Shown in pieces: positions 7,709 to 17,000 of a stretch of 64,000 nucleotides of DNA. Within the stretch, counting starts at the first letter, position 1, and the number at the start of each line of letters is the position of its first letter. The notes below the pieces were generated by a model. The model saw nothing but the letters and a program-made list of their open reading frames with translations, was not told the origin of the DNA and did no database searches. Position numbers and translations under genes: made by a program. The stretch covers positions 4,815 through 68,814 of the forward strand of contig JAFQLG010000042.1 of assembly GCA_017414605.1 (NCBI GenBank). The letters are read 5' to 3'. This DNA comes from Clostridia bacterium (lineage in GTDB: Bacteria; Bacillota_A; Clostridia; Oscillospirales; CAG-272).

Positions 7709-7808
7709 CTTTGTCATTAAATGAATTCTGTCTGTTTTGATCCTTGCAAATAAGCTTTAGAATTTGGTTGCAGGATCATAACACACGATAATTTGATCCG
7801 TTATTGCT

Positions 7809-10800
7809 TTATTCAACCGGGTCTTCGCCTTCCTGCTCTCCGCCTTCCTGCTCGGTTTCTATGAGCGTGTAGGTGATTTTTGAGCCCGTGCCGAGAACTG
7901 CCTCCCAAGCCGCTTTTTCCGCATCGTCCTTGTATTCAACAACTGCGGTTGCAGAACTTCCGAAAGTAACCGTATCTGCGGTGGACGACTCGGTTTCCTT
8001 AAGCTGAACAGTTCCGCGGAAGGTAAACTTGGAGTTTGTGGTTGCATAGAAGTCACCGCCCCATGCGGTCGTTCCGTTATAAGCCACAACGTTGGAAATT
8101 GTAACCGTACTTGTATATCTCATATAGAGAGCAGATCCCGCAGCGATTCCGCTGTCGTTTCCAATAAACGTACAGCCGTCTATCAGAATTCTTTCTTCCT
8201 CGGTGGCAGGCTGGGTTTGAACGAAGAACGCACCGCCGTTTTTGTATGCTACGTTTTCTTCAAAGGTACAGCCGCTGACCGTCAGTTTGGGATCGGTTGC
8301 ATCAAGAGTTCCTATTGCACCGCCGCTGAATGCGGAGTTTCCTGTGAACGAAGAGTTCTCAACGGTAAGAGTAGCCGAACCAACCGCGATAGCACCGCCA
8401 ACGTTTACGTATTCCGTTGTTTGAGGAACGGAGTTGCTTGTGAATTTCGCATCCGATATCGTAACGGTTCCGCCCGAAACGTAAACTGCGCCGCCGCTCT
8501 TGCTGGCAGTATTGCTTGTGAATTCAGCGCCCGATATTGCAACGGTTCCCCCCGCAACGGAGATCGCACCGCCGTATTTAGCAGAGTTTTCCGTAAATAT
8601 TGCAGCCTTTTCGGTTTCGCCATCGATATATTTTTCAATGGTAACGTTTTTAGTGTTGCTCTTGACACACAGTACGCCGCCGTTTTCGGTTATCGCATTA
8701 TTTGTGAACGTACCGCCGCGTATGATGAGATTACCGCCGCTGATGTAGATGACTCCGCTCGCTGTGCCGTTACCCGAAGCGGTGACGTTTGTAAAGGTAT
8801 TGGTTCCGCCGCTGAAGTAGATCACGCCGTTTCCGCCTCCGACGTTATCCTTGATCTCAACTCCCGTAAGATTTACTTCAGTGCAACCTCTGAACCAAAG
8901 AGCCGAGCCTGTTCTACCGGTGCTTTCGCTTATCTCACCGCCGGTAATGTATACTTTGGTAGAAGACGTGTCTGCCGCAATGGCACCGCCATAATATGCC
9001 GAGCTGTTCTTGGTGAACGTTGTGTCGGTTACGTTGAGCGTGGTTCCGATAACGAATATTGCGCCACCGCCCTCATACGTAGCCTGAGGAGCATTTGACG
9101 AGTTTTGATCAAACTTAGAGTTGATAATGGTTGTGGGTGCTGCCGTGATATACATAGCACCGCCGCCGTTTGTCGCGCTGTTGCTACTGAGGGTTACGCC
9201 GTTCAACGTAGCCTTAGCATTGTTCTCTACGAAGATAGCACCGCCCTTTACTGCGCTGTTGTTGCTGAAGGATATGTTGCCCTCGCCCTCTTTTACAAGA
9301 TCAAGAGTTGAATTGTTAGCGTAAATAGCGCCGCCCCAACCGTAGCTGCAAGCAGGATTTGCGCCGCATTTACAAGGCGATATAGCAGCCGCGGAGTTGC
9401 TATCAAATGTTGCTGCCGATATAGAGAGCGAAGAGTTTGAGTGAAGTGCTATTGCACCGCCCTTTGTTCCGCTGTTTGATCTGAAGGTGGTTCCGCTTAT
9501 AGTTCCGTGAGAAATCGTGGAGTATATAGCGCCGCCGCCGCGAAGACAGAACGTTGCCTTATTGCCTTCAAACGTGCCGCCAACGATGGAGTAGGATTTG
9601 CTTACTCTGATGTAGATCGCGCCTCCCTCGCTTCCCGCGGTGTTGTTTGAGAAATCGGTATTTGTTATTGTTACTTCGGGATCGTCTTCTATTTCTGAGT
9701 CGCTGTCAATGTATATTGCGCCGCCCATGGTGACAGACTCGTTATTGCTGAAGAGTGCACCGGTGATATTCAACGCGCTTTCATAGGAGTGTATTGCTCC
9801 ACCGGAGTTTTCCGAGAAGTTTCCGCTGAACGTTGTCTTTGCTCCCGAGATCGTCAAAGTTGTCTCGTCGAGCTGGATAGCGCCGCCCGCTCCGGTTGCT
9901 TCGTTGTTGCTGAACGTTGCGCCGTCCAATGTGATAACGGCTCTGTCCGCATAGATCGCGCCGCCGTTTCCGGATGTATTACCGATGAACTCTGCGCCAA
10001 CGATCTCAACTTCGGGAACGATCACGTTCTTTGTTACATAGATCGCGCCGCCCCTTACTGCGCTGTTGCCCTGACCTTCCTCGGTGCCGCCGATAACGAT
10101 CTTATCGTCTGTGCCTGCACGCTCGGTGAGGCGGAGAGTTGAGCTGTTGAGATAGAATACGCCGCCCTGACCCAGAGAGGTGCCGCCTTCCTCGTTCACG
10201 TATTCGGCAGCATAGTTTCCTTGTGCTATCAAGGAATAAACGGTTAGAGTAGATCCCGAGTGAAGCGCTACTGCACCACCCTTGCAGGAGTGGTTTCCTA
10301 TGAACGTTACGTCCTCGAGAATTCCGTGCGATCCCGTTGAATAGATCGCGCCGCCGCCATAGTTATTATTGGATACGTAGTTTCCAATAAAGCGTGTATT
10401 GGTGATCGTGTAAGGTGCTTCCTCCGAACCAACACCGCTAAGATCTATAGCACCGCCCTCGTACATTGTGCTGTTTGCCACGAAGGTAGAATCCGTTACG
10501 TTAAGCTCGCCGCTCCATACGTAGATCGCGCCGCCCTTGGAGTTGGAGCCGGCTGTATTTGAGCTGCATCCTATAAAGTTTACGTTGTGGATATTTACAG
10601 TTCCCTTTGCCCAGATAGCAGAGCCCTGAACTGCGTGATTAGCCGTTATGCGACCGCCCGTGAGTTCAACTGCTGTTGCGCCCTCGGTTGTCGAATCAAC
10701 GAGTATGCCGTCCTTGACGTATACGGTGGATTGCTCTGTACCGCAGTCGACAAGGTTGAGCGTTGCTCCCTCGGAAACCGACAGGATGGAGAAGTTCTCC

Positions 10801-11741
10801 TCGCCCTCTACAGATGAAAGCGTGTGTCCGTTCAGGCAGAGGGTGAGCTCTGTGCTTATGACGATAGAAGCATTAGCTTCAATATCACTTGTCAGATGAT
10901 AGTGACCACCCGACGCTGCCGCCTCAACAAGTTCTTCAAAGCTGGAAACGGCCGTCCATTCATCGGTTATGTCAACGTGAAGTCCATGCGCGGTTGTGGC
11001 AGTAATGGTAAGAGGACCTTCAACGGTAAGATTCTTGAGATCTTCAAGATCTATCCTCTTGTTCTCGCCACCGTTTAAGGAGTAGAACCAGAGAACTACA
11101 TCGTCCTCGTCGGGAATCAGAGAGTGCTCGATGTTTGCAAAGGGAGTGTCCCCTTCCTTGAACATGCCCCAAGTGTTATAGCCGTCAACAGTACCGTCTA
11201 TAACGGATACGTAATGATATTTATCAAGCTCATTGGGGGTTCTGCCGTCCTGATTATTTATAACCTTATCGGCAGCCATAGCGTACTCGAGGAGAGATTC
11301 ATACATTGCAATTCGATCCGCTTCTTCCACGGGATCGAGATCGTCGAGATTAAGTCGCTCGTACAGATACATAAGCACGCTGTAGCTGAGCTTGTCTGTC
11401 TTATCCCCCGAGGTTGCAGTAACCGTGACAACGGCATTGATATTTTGAGGAGCCCAGGCGTCTACGGTCTGGAAAATGTGGTACTCAACTCCTTCAATAG
11501 TGCCTTTTCCGAGAGATAGAATTTCGATTTCGTCATTTCCGCAGACGGCGGAAACCTGAACGTCATCGGGGGCTTTTACGGCGAACATAAGCTGTAGCTT
11601 TTCGCCAAATATAATATTCTTTTTGCTGATTTCAACCGTTTCTTGTTCTTCTGTAGCGAATACGGGTATTGCAATCGCACACATAAGCATAGCGAAAACG
11701 AAAATTAAAGAAACAAGTTTAGATATATTGAGCTTTTTCAT
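7809..11741 (-). CDS. Secreted Pmp-like beta-helix repeat adhesin (1310 aa)
   Basis: This protein has a Sec signal peptide (residues 1-29, ending near PVFA). An N-terminal region of about 220 residues without recognised family follows. Next is a module reading YHLTSDIE...LCLNGHTLS...DCG that also occurs in the giant adhesin of the next operon. Most of the rest (about residues 345-1240) is built of right-handed beta-helix coils marked by dozens of GGAI(Y/F/A) and FxxN motifs, the pattern of chlamydial polymorphic outer-membrane proteins. Here it occurs in a Gram-positive-type organism and without an autotransporter barrel. The tail is acidic (EQEGEDPVE), with no LPXTG, S-layer homology or membrane anchor visible, so it may be released or held by partners. 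It follows a 49-residue peptide gene by 39 bases and shares its promoter. Probable role: surface contact or adhesion. Confidence 0.9.
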   Translation of the reverse strand: MKKLNISKLVSLIFVFAMLMCAIAIPVFATEEQETVEISKKNIIFGEKLQLMFAVKAPDDVQVSAVCGNDEIEILSLGKGTIEGVEYHIFQTVDAWAPQNINAVVTVTATSGDKTDKLSYSVLMYLYERLNLDDLDPVEEADRIAMYESLLEYAMAADKVINNQDGRTPNELDKYHYVSVIDGTVDGYNTWGMFKEGDTPFANIEHSLIPDEDDVVLWFYSLNGGENKRIDLEDLKNLTVEGPLTITATTAHGLHVDITDEWTAVSSFEELVEAAASGGHYHLTSDIEANASIVISTELTLCLNGHTLSSVEGEENFSILSVSEGATLNLVDCGTEQSTVYVKDGILVDSTTEGATAVELTGGRITANHAVQGSAIWAKGTVNIHNVNFIGCSSNTAGSNSKGGAIYVWSGELNVTDSTFVANSTMYEGGAIDLSGVGSEEAPYTITNTRFIGNYVSNNNYGGGAIYSTGSHGILEDVTFIGNHSCKGGAVALHSGSTLTVYSLIAQGNYAAEYVNEEGGTSLGQGGVFYLNSSTLRLTERAGTDDKIVIGGTEEGQGNSAVRGGAIYVTKNVIVPEVEIVGAEFIGNTSGNGGAIYADRAVITLDGATFSNNEATGAGGAIQLDETTLTISGAKTTFSGNFSENSGGAIHSYESALNITGALFSNNESVTMGGAIYIDSDSEIEDDPEVTITNTDFSNNTAGSEGGAIYIRVSKSYSIVGGTFEGNKATFCLRGGGAIYSTISHGTISGTTFRSNSGTKGGAIALHSNSSLSISAATFDSNSAAAISPCKCGANPACSYGWGGAIYANNSTLDLVKEGEGNISFSNNSAVKGGAIFVENNAKATLNGVTLSSNSATNGGGAMYITAAPTTIINSKFDQNSSNAPQATYEGGGAIFVIGTTLNVTDTTFTKNSSAYYGGAIAADTSSTKVYITGGEISESTGRTGSALWFRGCTEVNLTGVEIKDNVGGGNGVIYFSGGTNTFTNVTASGNGTASGVIYISGGNLIIRGGTFTNNAITENGGVLCVKSNTKNVTIEKYIDGETEKAAIFTENSAKYGGAISVAGGTVAISGAEFTSNTASKSGGAVYVSGGTVTISDAKFTSNSVPQTTEYVNVGGAIAVGSATLTVENSSFTGNSAFSGGAIGTLDATDPKLTVSGCTFEENVAYKNGGAFFVQTQPATEEERILIDGCTFIGNDSGIAAGSALYMRYTSTVTISNVVAYNGTTAWGGDFYATTNSKFTFRGTVQLKETESSTADTVTFGSSATAVVEYKDDAEKAAWEAVLGTGSKITYTLIETEQEGGEQEGEDPVE

Positions 11742-11780
11742 TTTTCTTTTTCCTTTCTATATTTTGATATGCTATGGTGA

Positions 11781-11930
11781 TCAGGTCCATCCGCCGGAGT
11801 CATATCCGCCACCGCCTATTGGTCCATCACTGACGATAGGGCCCTCAAACCCGCCGCCAGAAAGCGTAATAATGTCTTCTTTACCGAGCAAAAGGAACTC
11901 GATCTTCGGACACTCGTAATCTTTTTTCAT
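11781..11930 (-). CDS. 49-residue Gly-rich peptide, possible RiPP-like precursor
   Basis: A small gene that is easy to miss. The ATG (11928-11930) sits seven bases after a perfect AAGGAGG site and the frame ends at TGA 11781-11783. The product starts MKKDYECPKIEFLLLGKEDI, passes through ITLSGGG, and ends in a Gly/Asp/Pro-rich tail (DGPIGGGGYDSGGWT). The charged start with P-x-I/V-E, then DIITxSGG, is the leader-and-core layout of short clostridial peptides often compared with modified-peptide precursors. No modifying enzyme is visible nearby. There is no membrane segment. It is the first gene of the transcript that continues into the 1310-residue adhesin, so a role in export, signalling or assembly of that protein is possible. 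Confidence 0.7.
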   Translation of the reverse strand: MKKDYECPKIEFLLLGKEDIITLSGGGFEGPIVSDGPIGGGGYDSGGWT

Positions 11931-12026
11931 GTTGCTCCTCCTTGTGAATGAAAAACTACTATACTAGGTTGCTAACACATACTAAATTGATTATAGCGGT
12001 ATTTCAAGCTTTGAAAAGCTGAAATT

Positions 12027-12042
12027 TGACTGAATTCGGTCA
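12027..12042. promoter_or_regulatory. Palindrome in the leader of the peptide/adhesin transcript
   Basis: TGACTGAATTCGGTCA is an inverted repeat apart from one pair. It lies just downstream of the -10 element. Next to it, 12001-12025 forms a second hairpin (ATTTCAAGCTTT / AAAGCTGAAAT with a one-base bulge). They suit an operator or mRNA leader structure. Confidence 0.4.
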
Positions 12043-12065
12043 AAACCGAATAGATAATCAAGCAT

Positions 12066-12094
12066 ATTATATCACACGTTAGCAAAGTTGTCAA
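12066..12094 (-). promoter_or_regulatory. Promoter of the small peptide and 1310-aa adhesin
   Basis: Minus strand: perfect TTGACA (12089-12094), 17-base spacer, perfect TATAAT (12066-12071). The leader to the peptide ATG is about 130 bases and contains the palindrome at 12027-12042. Confidence 0.8.
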
Positions 12095-12149
12095 TAGTTT
12101 GAAGTGGTTACGCGTCATATAAGTAAATATAAAAAGGATGGTTTTGCGC

Positions 12150-12180
12150 AAAAAAGAGGGCGGCATAGTCGCCGCCCCCT
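12150..12180 (-). terminator. Terminator after the PLD-like gene
   Basis: The arms GGGCGGC (12158-12164) and GCCGCCC (12171-12177) enclose a 6-base loop. A run of T follows on the minus strand (complement of 12150-12155). It closes the giant adhesin-PLD operon. Confidence 0.7.
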
Positions 12181-12200
12181 TATTTTTGTTTTAGGTAATT

Positions 12201-14012
12201 TTAATCAGCTTTAATCATTCCGTCCGTGAACTTTGGACCGAGCGACGTATAGAATCCGTTGCCCGTTTGATCCGTTTCGTGAATTACAAGAATGGAGTTA
12301 GTACGATAGTTAAATGCTATCATATAAAGGTTACAGGAGGTCATAATTGAAACGTAATGCCTCTGGCCGCCTTCCACGTAGGACACCATGTGATCCTTGG
12401 CGTGAATCTTTGCGCTGTTCTTTATACTGCGGTAGCCTATCTCGGTACCAACCTTAAGTTCCTTGATCTTCGGAATGTTAAAATCCACTATCTTTATGGA
12501 GATCTTGTTATTGGGGTTAGGATTGTTGCAATATGCCGCCTCCAGCATTCTCTCCATAGTGTATCCCATATACGATCTTCCGTATCCGTATTGGTTGCTT
12601 GCATATTCAATGTAGCCCTCAGATGTGGGGAGCTTTCCTACATATTTGCAAATGGGGTTGTACGTGGGATCCCAAACGTCCGTACCGCCGCCGAGGGGGG
12701 TGAAATAAAGCTCAAACACCTTATCCGTTTCCGACCCCAGATAAACTATCTGCTCATCTTCGGGTATTGCGCTTTCCATACCGCTCCTGATAAGCTGTAT
12801 CTGCTGGTTGTTCATTTCTTCAACTTTATAGCGCAGCTCGTATATTCCCTCTTGGTGAGCGTACTTTGTCATCAATTGGCAATAGTTGTAGTTTATGCGA
12901 TAAATATCATCGTGGTCTGATACGATAACTCCGGACTGCGAATAGCTGTTACCGTTGCGTCCAAGGTAGTCGTTTTCGTCCAGATTTGCAGTACAGAAGA
13001 ATACGGCAGAGGTGTGCTCTGTTCCGTCCGTTGCAAGATAGTGGGATGCGGAAAGACCTTTTACGTGCTGCATATTGGAGGTTTGGTTGCTGACTGTCCA
13101 ATCAACATTAACACAGTTAAGGTAGTCAGAAACCTTTTTGCCCTCTCCAACGTATGAATTGTAGCAATCTGTTGCTGCCGCTCTGTTAAAATAGGTCTCA
13201 AAATTGATGTGGTTGCGGTATCTGGTTTTTTGCTGATCGGGATCATACTGATATACACCGTATGAGGGCAGATGGTTGACAAGCGTTACCTCGATACCCA
13301 TTCTTGCCGCCTCAACGAACATATAGGAGATGCGAACAAAGCCCTGCTCATCATAGTTGGTTCCGTAAAGAGAGCGCATATATCCGTAATATTTGCTCGT
13401 TGGAATAACGCAAACCGATGCCGTTACAGAGGTGCGGTAGCTGGAGAAAGTCACCTTTACGTCCTCTTCGGGATGAAGGCGCTTATACTGTATGCACTGA
13501 TACAGCAAAAGTCCCATTCCGTAGTTGGGGTCATGCAATGAATCACCTGAAACCCTATAAAATGCTTCTACTTTAACGGGATTGCCTGTCGTATTGGCGT
13601 TAAGCCCCTCGTATGTATGCGAGCCCAAGCCCTGAAAATTCTCGGGGTTGTTTGCCAATGGAAGCTTGTCAAAATAAGGTGTTACGGGGTGCTTGTTATA
13701 CTCTGCGATGTTTTCCTCAATGACAGGAAGAATCGCATCAAAGAAAGGAGCCTCCTGATTTGTTTGCTCAATATAATAGTTGCTCACAAAGGAGTTGGGT
13801 TCTGCAGGCATTTCAGGCACTTCTTTGGCCTCTGTCTCCTGCTCTGCCGCTTCAAGCGCATTATTGCTTGCCGCAAATTCTATTACCTTTTCAAGCGAAT
13901 TGTCAGCTTCCGCGCTGACAGGAGCCGCGAGGGCCTCGGCGGAGGAGAAAACTCCGCCGAGGATCATAGCGACCGCTAAAATTGTTGTTACTGTTGTTTT
14001 AAGTATTTTCAT
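12201..14012 (-). CDS. Secreted phospholipase D-like protein
   Basis: A 603-residue protein with a Sec signal peptide (about residues 1-30, AEALAA). It has the two-lobed PLD superfamily layout. The first lobe carries HVKG (H316, K318) followed by FFCTANLDEND, the usual GSxNLD-like strand. The second has HAKDHM (H537, K539) followed by SIMTSCNLY. The canonical Asp six residues after the Lys is not clear in either lobe. Hydrolysis or transfer of a phosphodiester is therefore likely but not certain, and the substrate may be a lipid, teichoic acid or nucleic acid. No anchor is seen. It starts 11 bases after the giant adhesin gene, with a GAGGTGA site inside the gap, so it depends on that transcript. 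The nonsense codon upstream could reduce its expression by polarity. Confidence 0.8.
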   Translation of the reverse strand: MKILKTTVTTILAVAMILGGVFSSAEALAAPVSAEADNSLEKVIEFAASNNALEAAEQETEAKEVPEMPAEPNSFVSNYYIEQTNQEAPFFDAILPVIEENIAEYNKHPVTPYFDKLPLANNPENFQGLGSHTYEGLNANTTGNPVKVEAFYRVSGDSLHDPNYGMGLLLYQCIQYKRLHPEEDVKVTFSSYRTSVTASVCVIPTSKYYGYMRSLYGTNYDEQGFVRISYMFVEAARMGIEVTLVNHLPSYGVYQYDPDQQKTRYRNHINFETYFNRAAATDCYNSYVGEGKKVSDYLNCVNVDWTVSNQTSNMQHVKGLSASHYLATDGTEHTSAVFFCTANLDENDYLGRNGNSYSQSGVIVSDHDDIYRINYNYCQLMTKYAHQEGIYELRYKVEEMNNQQIQLIRSGMESAIPEDEQIVYLGSETDKVFELYFTPLGGGTDVWDPTYNPICKYVGKLPTSEGYIEYASNQYGYGRSYMGYTMERMLEAAYCNNPNPNNKISIKIVDFNIPKIKELKVGTEIGYRSIKNSAKIHAKDHMVSYVEGGQRHYVSIMTSCNLYMIAFNYRTNSILVIHETDQTGNGFYTSLGPKFTDGMIKAD

Positions 14013-14023
14013 AATTTTTCACC

Positions 14024-17000
14024 TCACTGTTGAGTTGAAATGTTGGGCTTATTTACCGTGCCGGAGCCCTTAATGGTGTATGCAGGCTCGGTGGTGTCAT
14101 ATATGGTCAATGTTCCGCTTCCTGCTGTAATGAACGCTTCAACGCCATCGCCCGTAACGGTAAGATTGGTAATCTTATGTTGCGCATTAACGGCAAGGTT
14201 TATTGCTCCAAGAGGTGCAGTATTTTCCGTAGAAAGCGCAATCGTTGAGTTCGTGACAGTAACTCCCAGTCCGCCGCTTGCGTGGATGATACCGCCGGCT
14301 GCTGCGCCGGAGGTTTCAATTTTTAACTTGTTAATATTCAACGAACCATCATTAATATAGATGACGCCGCTACCACTTGTTCCGGTGGAGGATGAGCTAA
14401 TGTCAAGACCGTCGATTATATATGTTCCACTTGAGGTGCTATTGTTTCTGAAGCATATTGCCGAACCTGTTTGTCCGATGCTGTTGGATATAGTGGTATT
14501 TTTTCCTTGGTCATCTGCCTTGACGGTTACCGTTGACTCGTATGCCGCGATAGTGCCGCCGTAGTATGCCGATTCGTTAGCATCAAAAGTACATCCGGTG
14601 ATCGTTACAGTTGCGGTTGTTGCAAGTATTGCTCCGCCGCCTCGAACGGTAACACTATTTGGGTTTGAAGTTGTACGGTTTCTCGTAAATGTAGTTCCCG
14701 TTATCGTAGTTTCTCCACCCGCCGCATATATTGCACCGCCGCTTGTTGCTGCAGTGTTGCTCTCAAGCGTCGCCCCGTTAACGTTGACCGTTCCGCTCGC
14801 CACGTATACGGCTCCGCCGCTTGTTGTTGCCGAGTTGCCCTTATCGGCAGTTCCAAACGTAGCGTTGCTGATCGTTACGCTTGAGGCTGCTCCTGCAACG
14901 TAGAGCACGCCACCATAGCCCGCAGAGTTTTCTGTAAACGTTCCGCCCTCTATTGTTGCGGGGGAATCTGAAATGTAGAACACGCCGCCGTTGTAACCGG
15001 TGTTGTTTCCGCTTGCAGTGATGTTCTTGAAGGTGTGCGTTGTACCCGCGGTGGTGTAAATTATTCCACTTCCCCACGTAACGTTTCCGTTGTGACCATT
15101 TCCTGTGATGGCGGTGCCGTTAATTTCAACGCCTTTACATTTGTTGAAGTATAATGCAGCGCCTGTGATACCGGTGCTTCCGCTTATTGAGCCATCTGTA
15201 ATGGTTACTGCTGCTTCCGCAGCAGCAACAGCGCCACCGTAATATCCGGAAATGTTGTTGCTAAATGTTGCGTTGGAGGCCGTGAGACTTCCGCCTGTAA
15301 TGTAGATAGCTCCACCCCACTGATTGCTGGAGGTCGTTTCATTTGATGCTTTGTTGCCGCTAAACGCGGTGTCTGTTATTTTGAGAGTTGCGCCGCCCGA
15401 ATAGATCGCGCCGCCCCTGACTTCTGCATCGCTGATTGCGCTGTTGTTGTTGAACTGTGAGCTGTAAAATTCAACAGTTCCGCCGGTTGCATGTACAGCA
15501 CCGCCGTTTGTTGCGGTATTGTACTCAAGCGTTCCATTGGTTATATTGAGCTCTCCCGCGATAACGGAAATAGCGCCGCCGACTTCTGCACTGTTGTATT
15601 CAAATGCCGCACCGGTAACGGTAACCTTTCCGCCCTCAATACGTATTGCTCCACCGCTTACAGCGGTATTGCCCTGTCCTGCTTGTGCTCCGCCAAAGAC
15701 AATAGTGTTGCCTTCTCCTTCCTCGACAAGCTTAAGCTCTCCTGCATTGATAAAGAACACGCCGCCTATGCCAAGTGTTCCGTCTGACTTTGCAACGGCC
15801 TTGTTGCCCTGCGCTAACAGAGAGTTAACTGTCAAAGTAGATGCTGAGTGCATTGCTACTGCGCCGCCCTTGCATGCGAAGTTATCGATAAGCGTCACGT
15901 TGTCAAACGTTCCGTGCGATGCTGTAGAATAAAGCGCACCGCCGCCATAATTGCTGCTGGACACTCCGTTTCCGATAAAGCGTGTGTCTGCAATGCTATA
16001 CGGGCTGCTATCCGAACCTACGCGGCTTACGTATATAGCGCCGCCCTGATATTCCGAGCGGTTTGCAACAAACGTTGCACCCGTTACCTCAAGTGCTCCG
16101 TCGGAAACGTATATAGCACCGCCCATAGAGCCGCTTCCGGTTATTGCGTTATTTACAAAGTTTACATTGTAAATTTTGACAGATCCGCCGTTTGAGTAGA
16201 TGGCAGCACCCATTCCCGCATGACCGCCGGTTATCATACCTCCCGTGAGGCTGACTGCGGTATCGCCCTCGGTTGTGGAATCAACGAGAACTCCATCCTT
16301 GACGTATACAGTGGTTTCTTCGGTGCCACAGTCGGTAAGAGTAAACTTTGCTACACTCTTTACAGTCAGTATGGAGAAAAGGTCTTCATTGTTAGCTGCC
16401 GAAAGCGTATGTCCGTTCAAGCAGAGGTTGACATCCGCGCTAATGACAACAGATGCGCCAACTTCTATATCGCACGTGAGATAGTAGTTGCCCGCCATAG
16501 AGCTTACCAATGCAAGCTCTTCTATGCTGGATACAGGAGTCCAGGTAACGCTATCGTGTGTTCCGTGCGAGCAAGTTGTACCGCAGACTGAATGCTCGTG
16601 TGTCGCTGTTTCAACGTAATAAGTTACGTTGTTGGAGTAAATAATGTTTTCACCCCAAGCGGTAGTTACCTTACATCTGTAAGTGCTGCCCGCAACTGCT
16701 GTTTCGGGAAGCGTTGCCGCCGTTGCTCCCTCTACCAAAGTCCATTGCTCGCCATCAAGAGCCTCCCACTGATACGTTACGCCCGTTGCATTCGTCTGAA
16801 CGGTGTATGCGTTACCGCTAAAGGGCTGTTGAGTGAAGAAGAATCCTATCTTGAGCGCTCCGCTCTCGACATAAACGGGTTTTCCGCCGTCATGAGTGAA
16901 ATGTGTTGCATAGTCCGCAATGTCAACGTTTTCAACGCCCGTTGCAAGCGTGATGAATGTTCCGTCAGCTGCGGTTATTCCAATGTCGGAGCCCTCGGTG

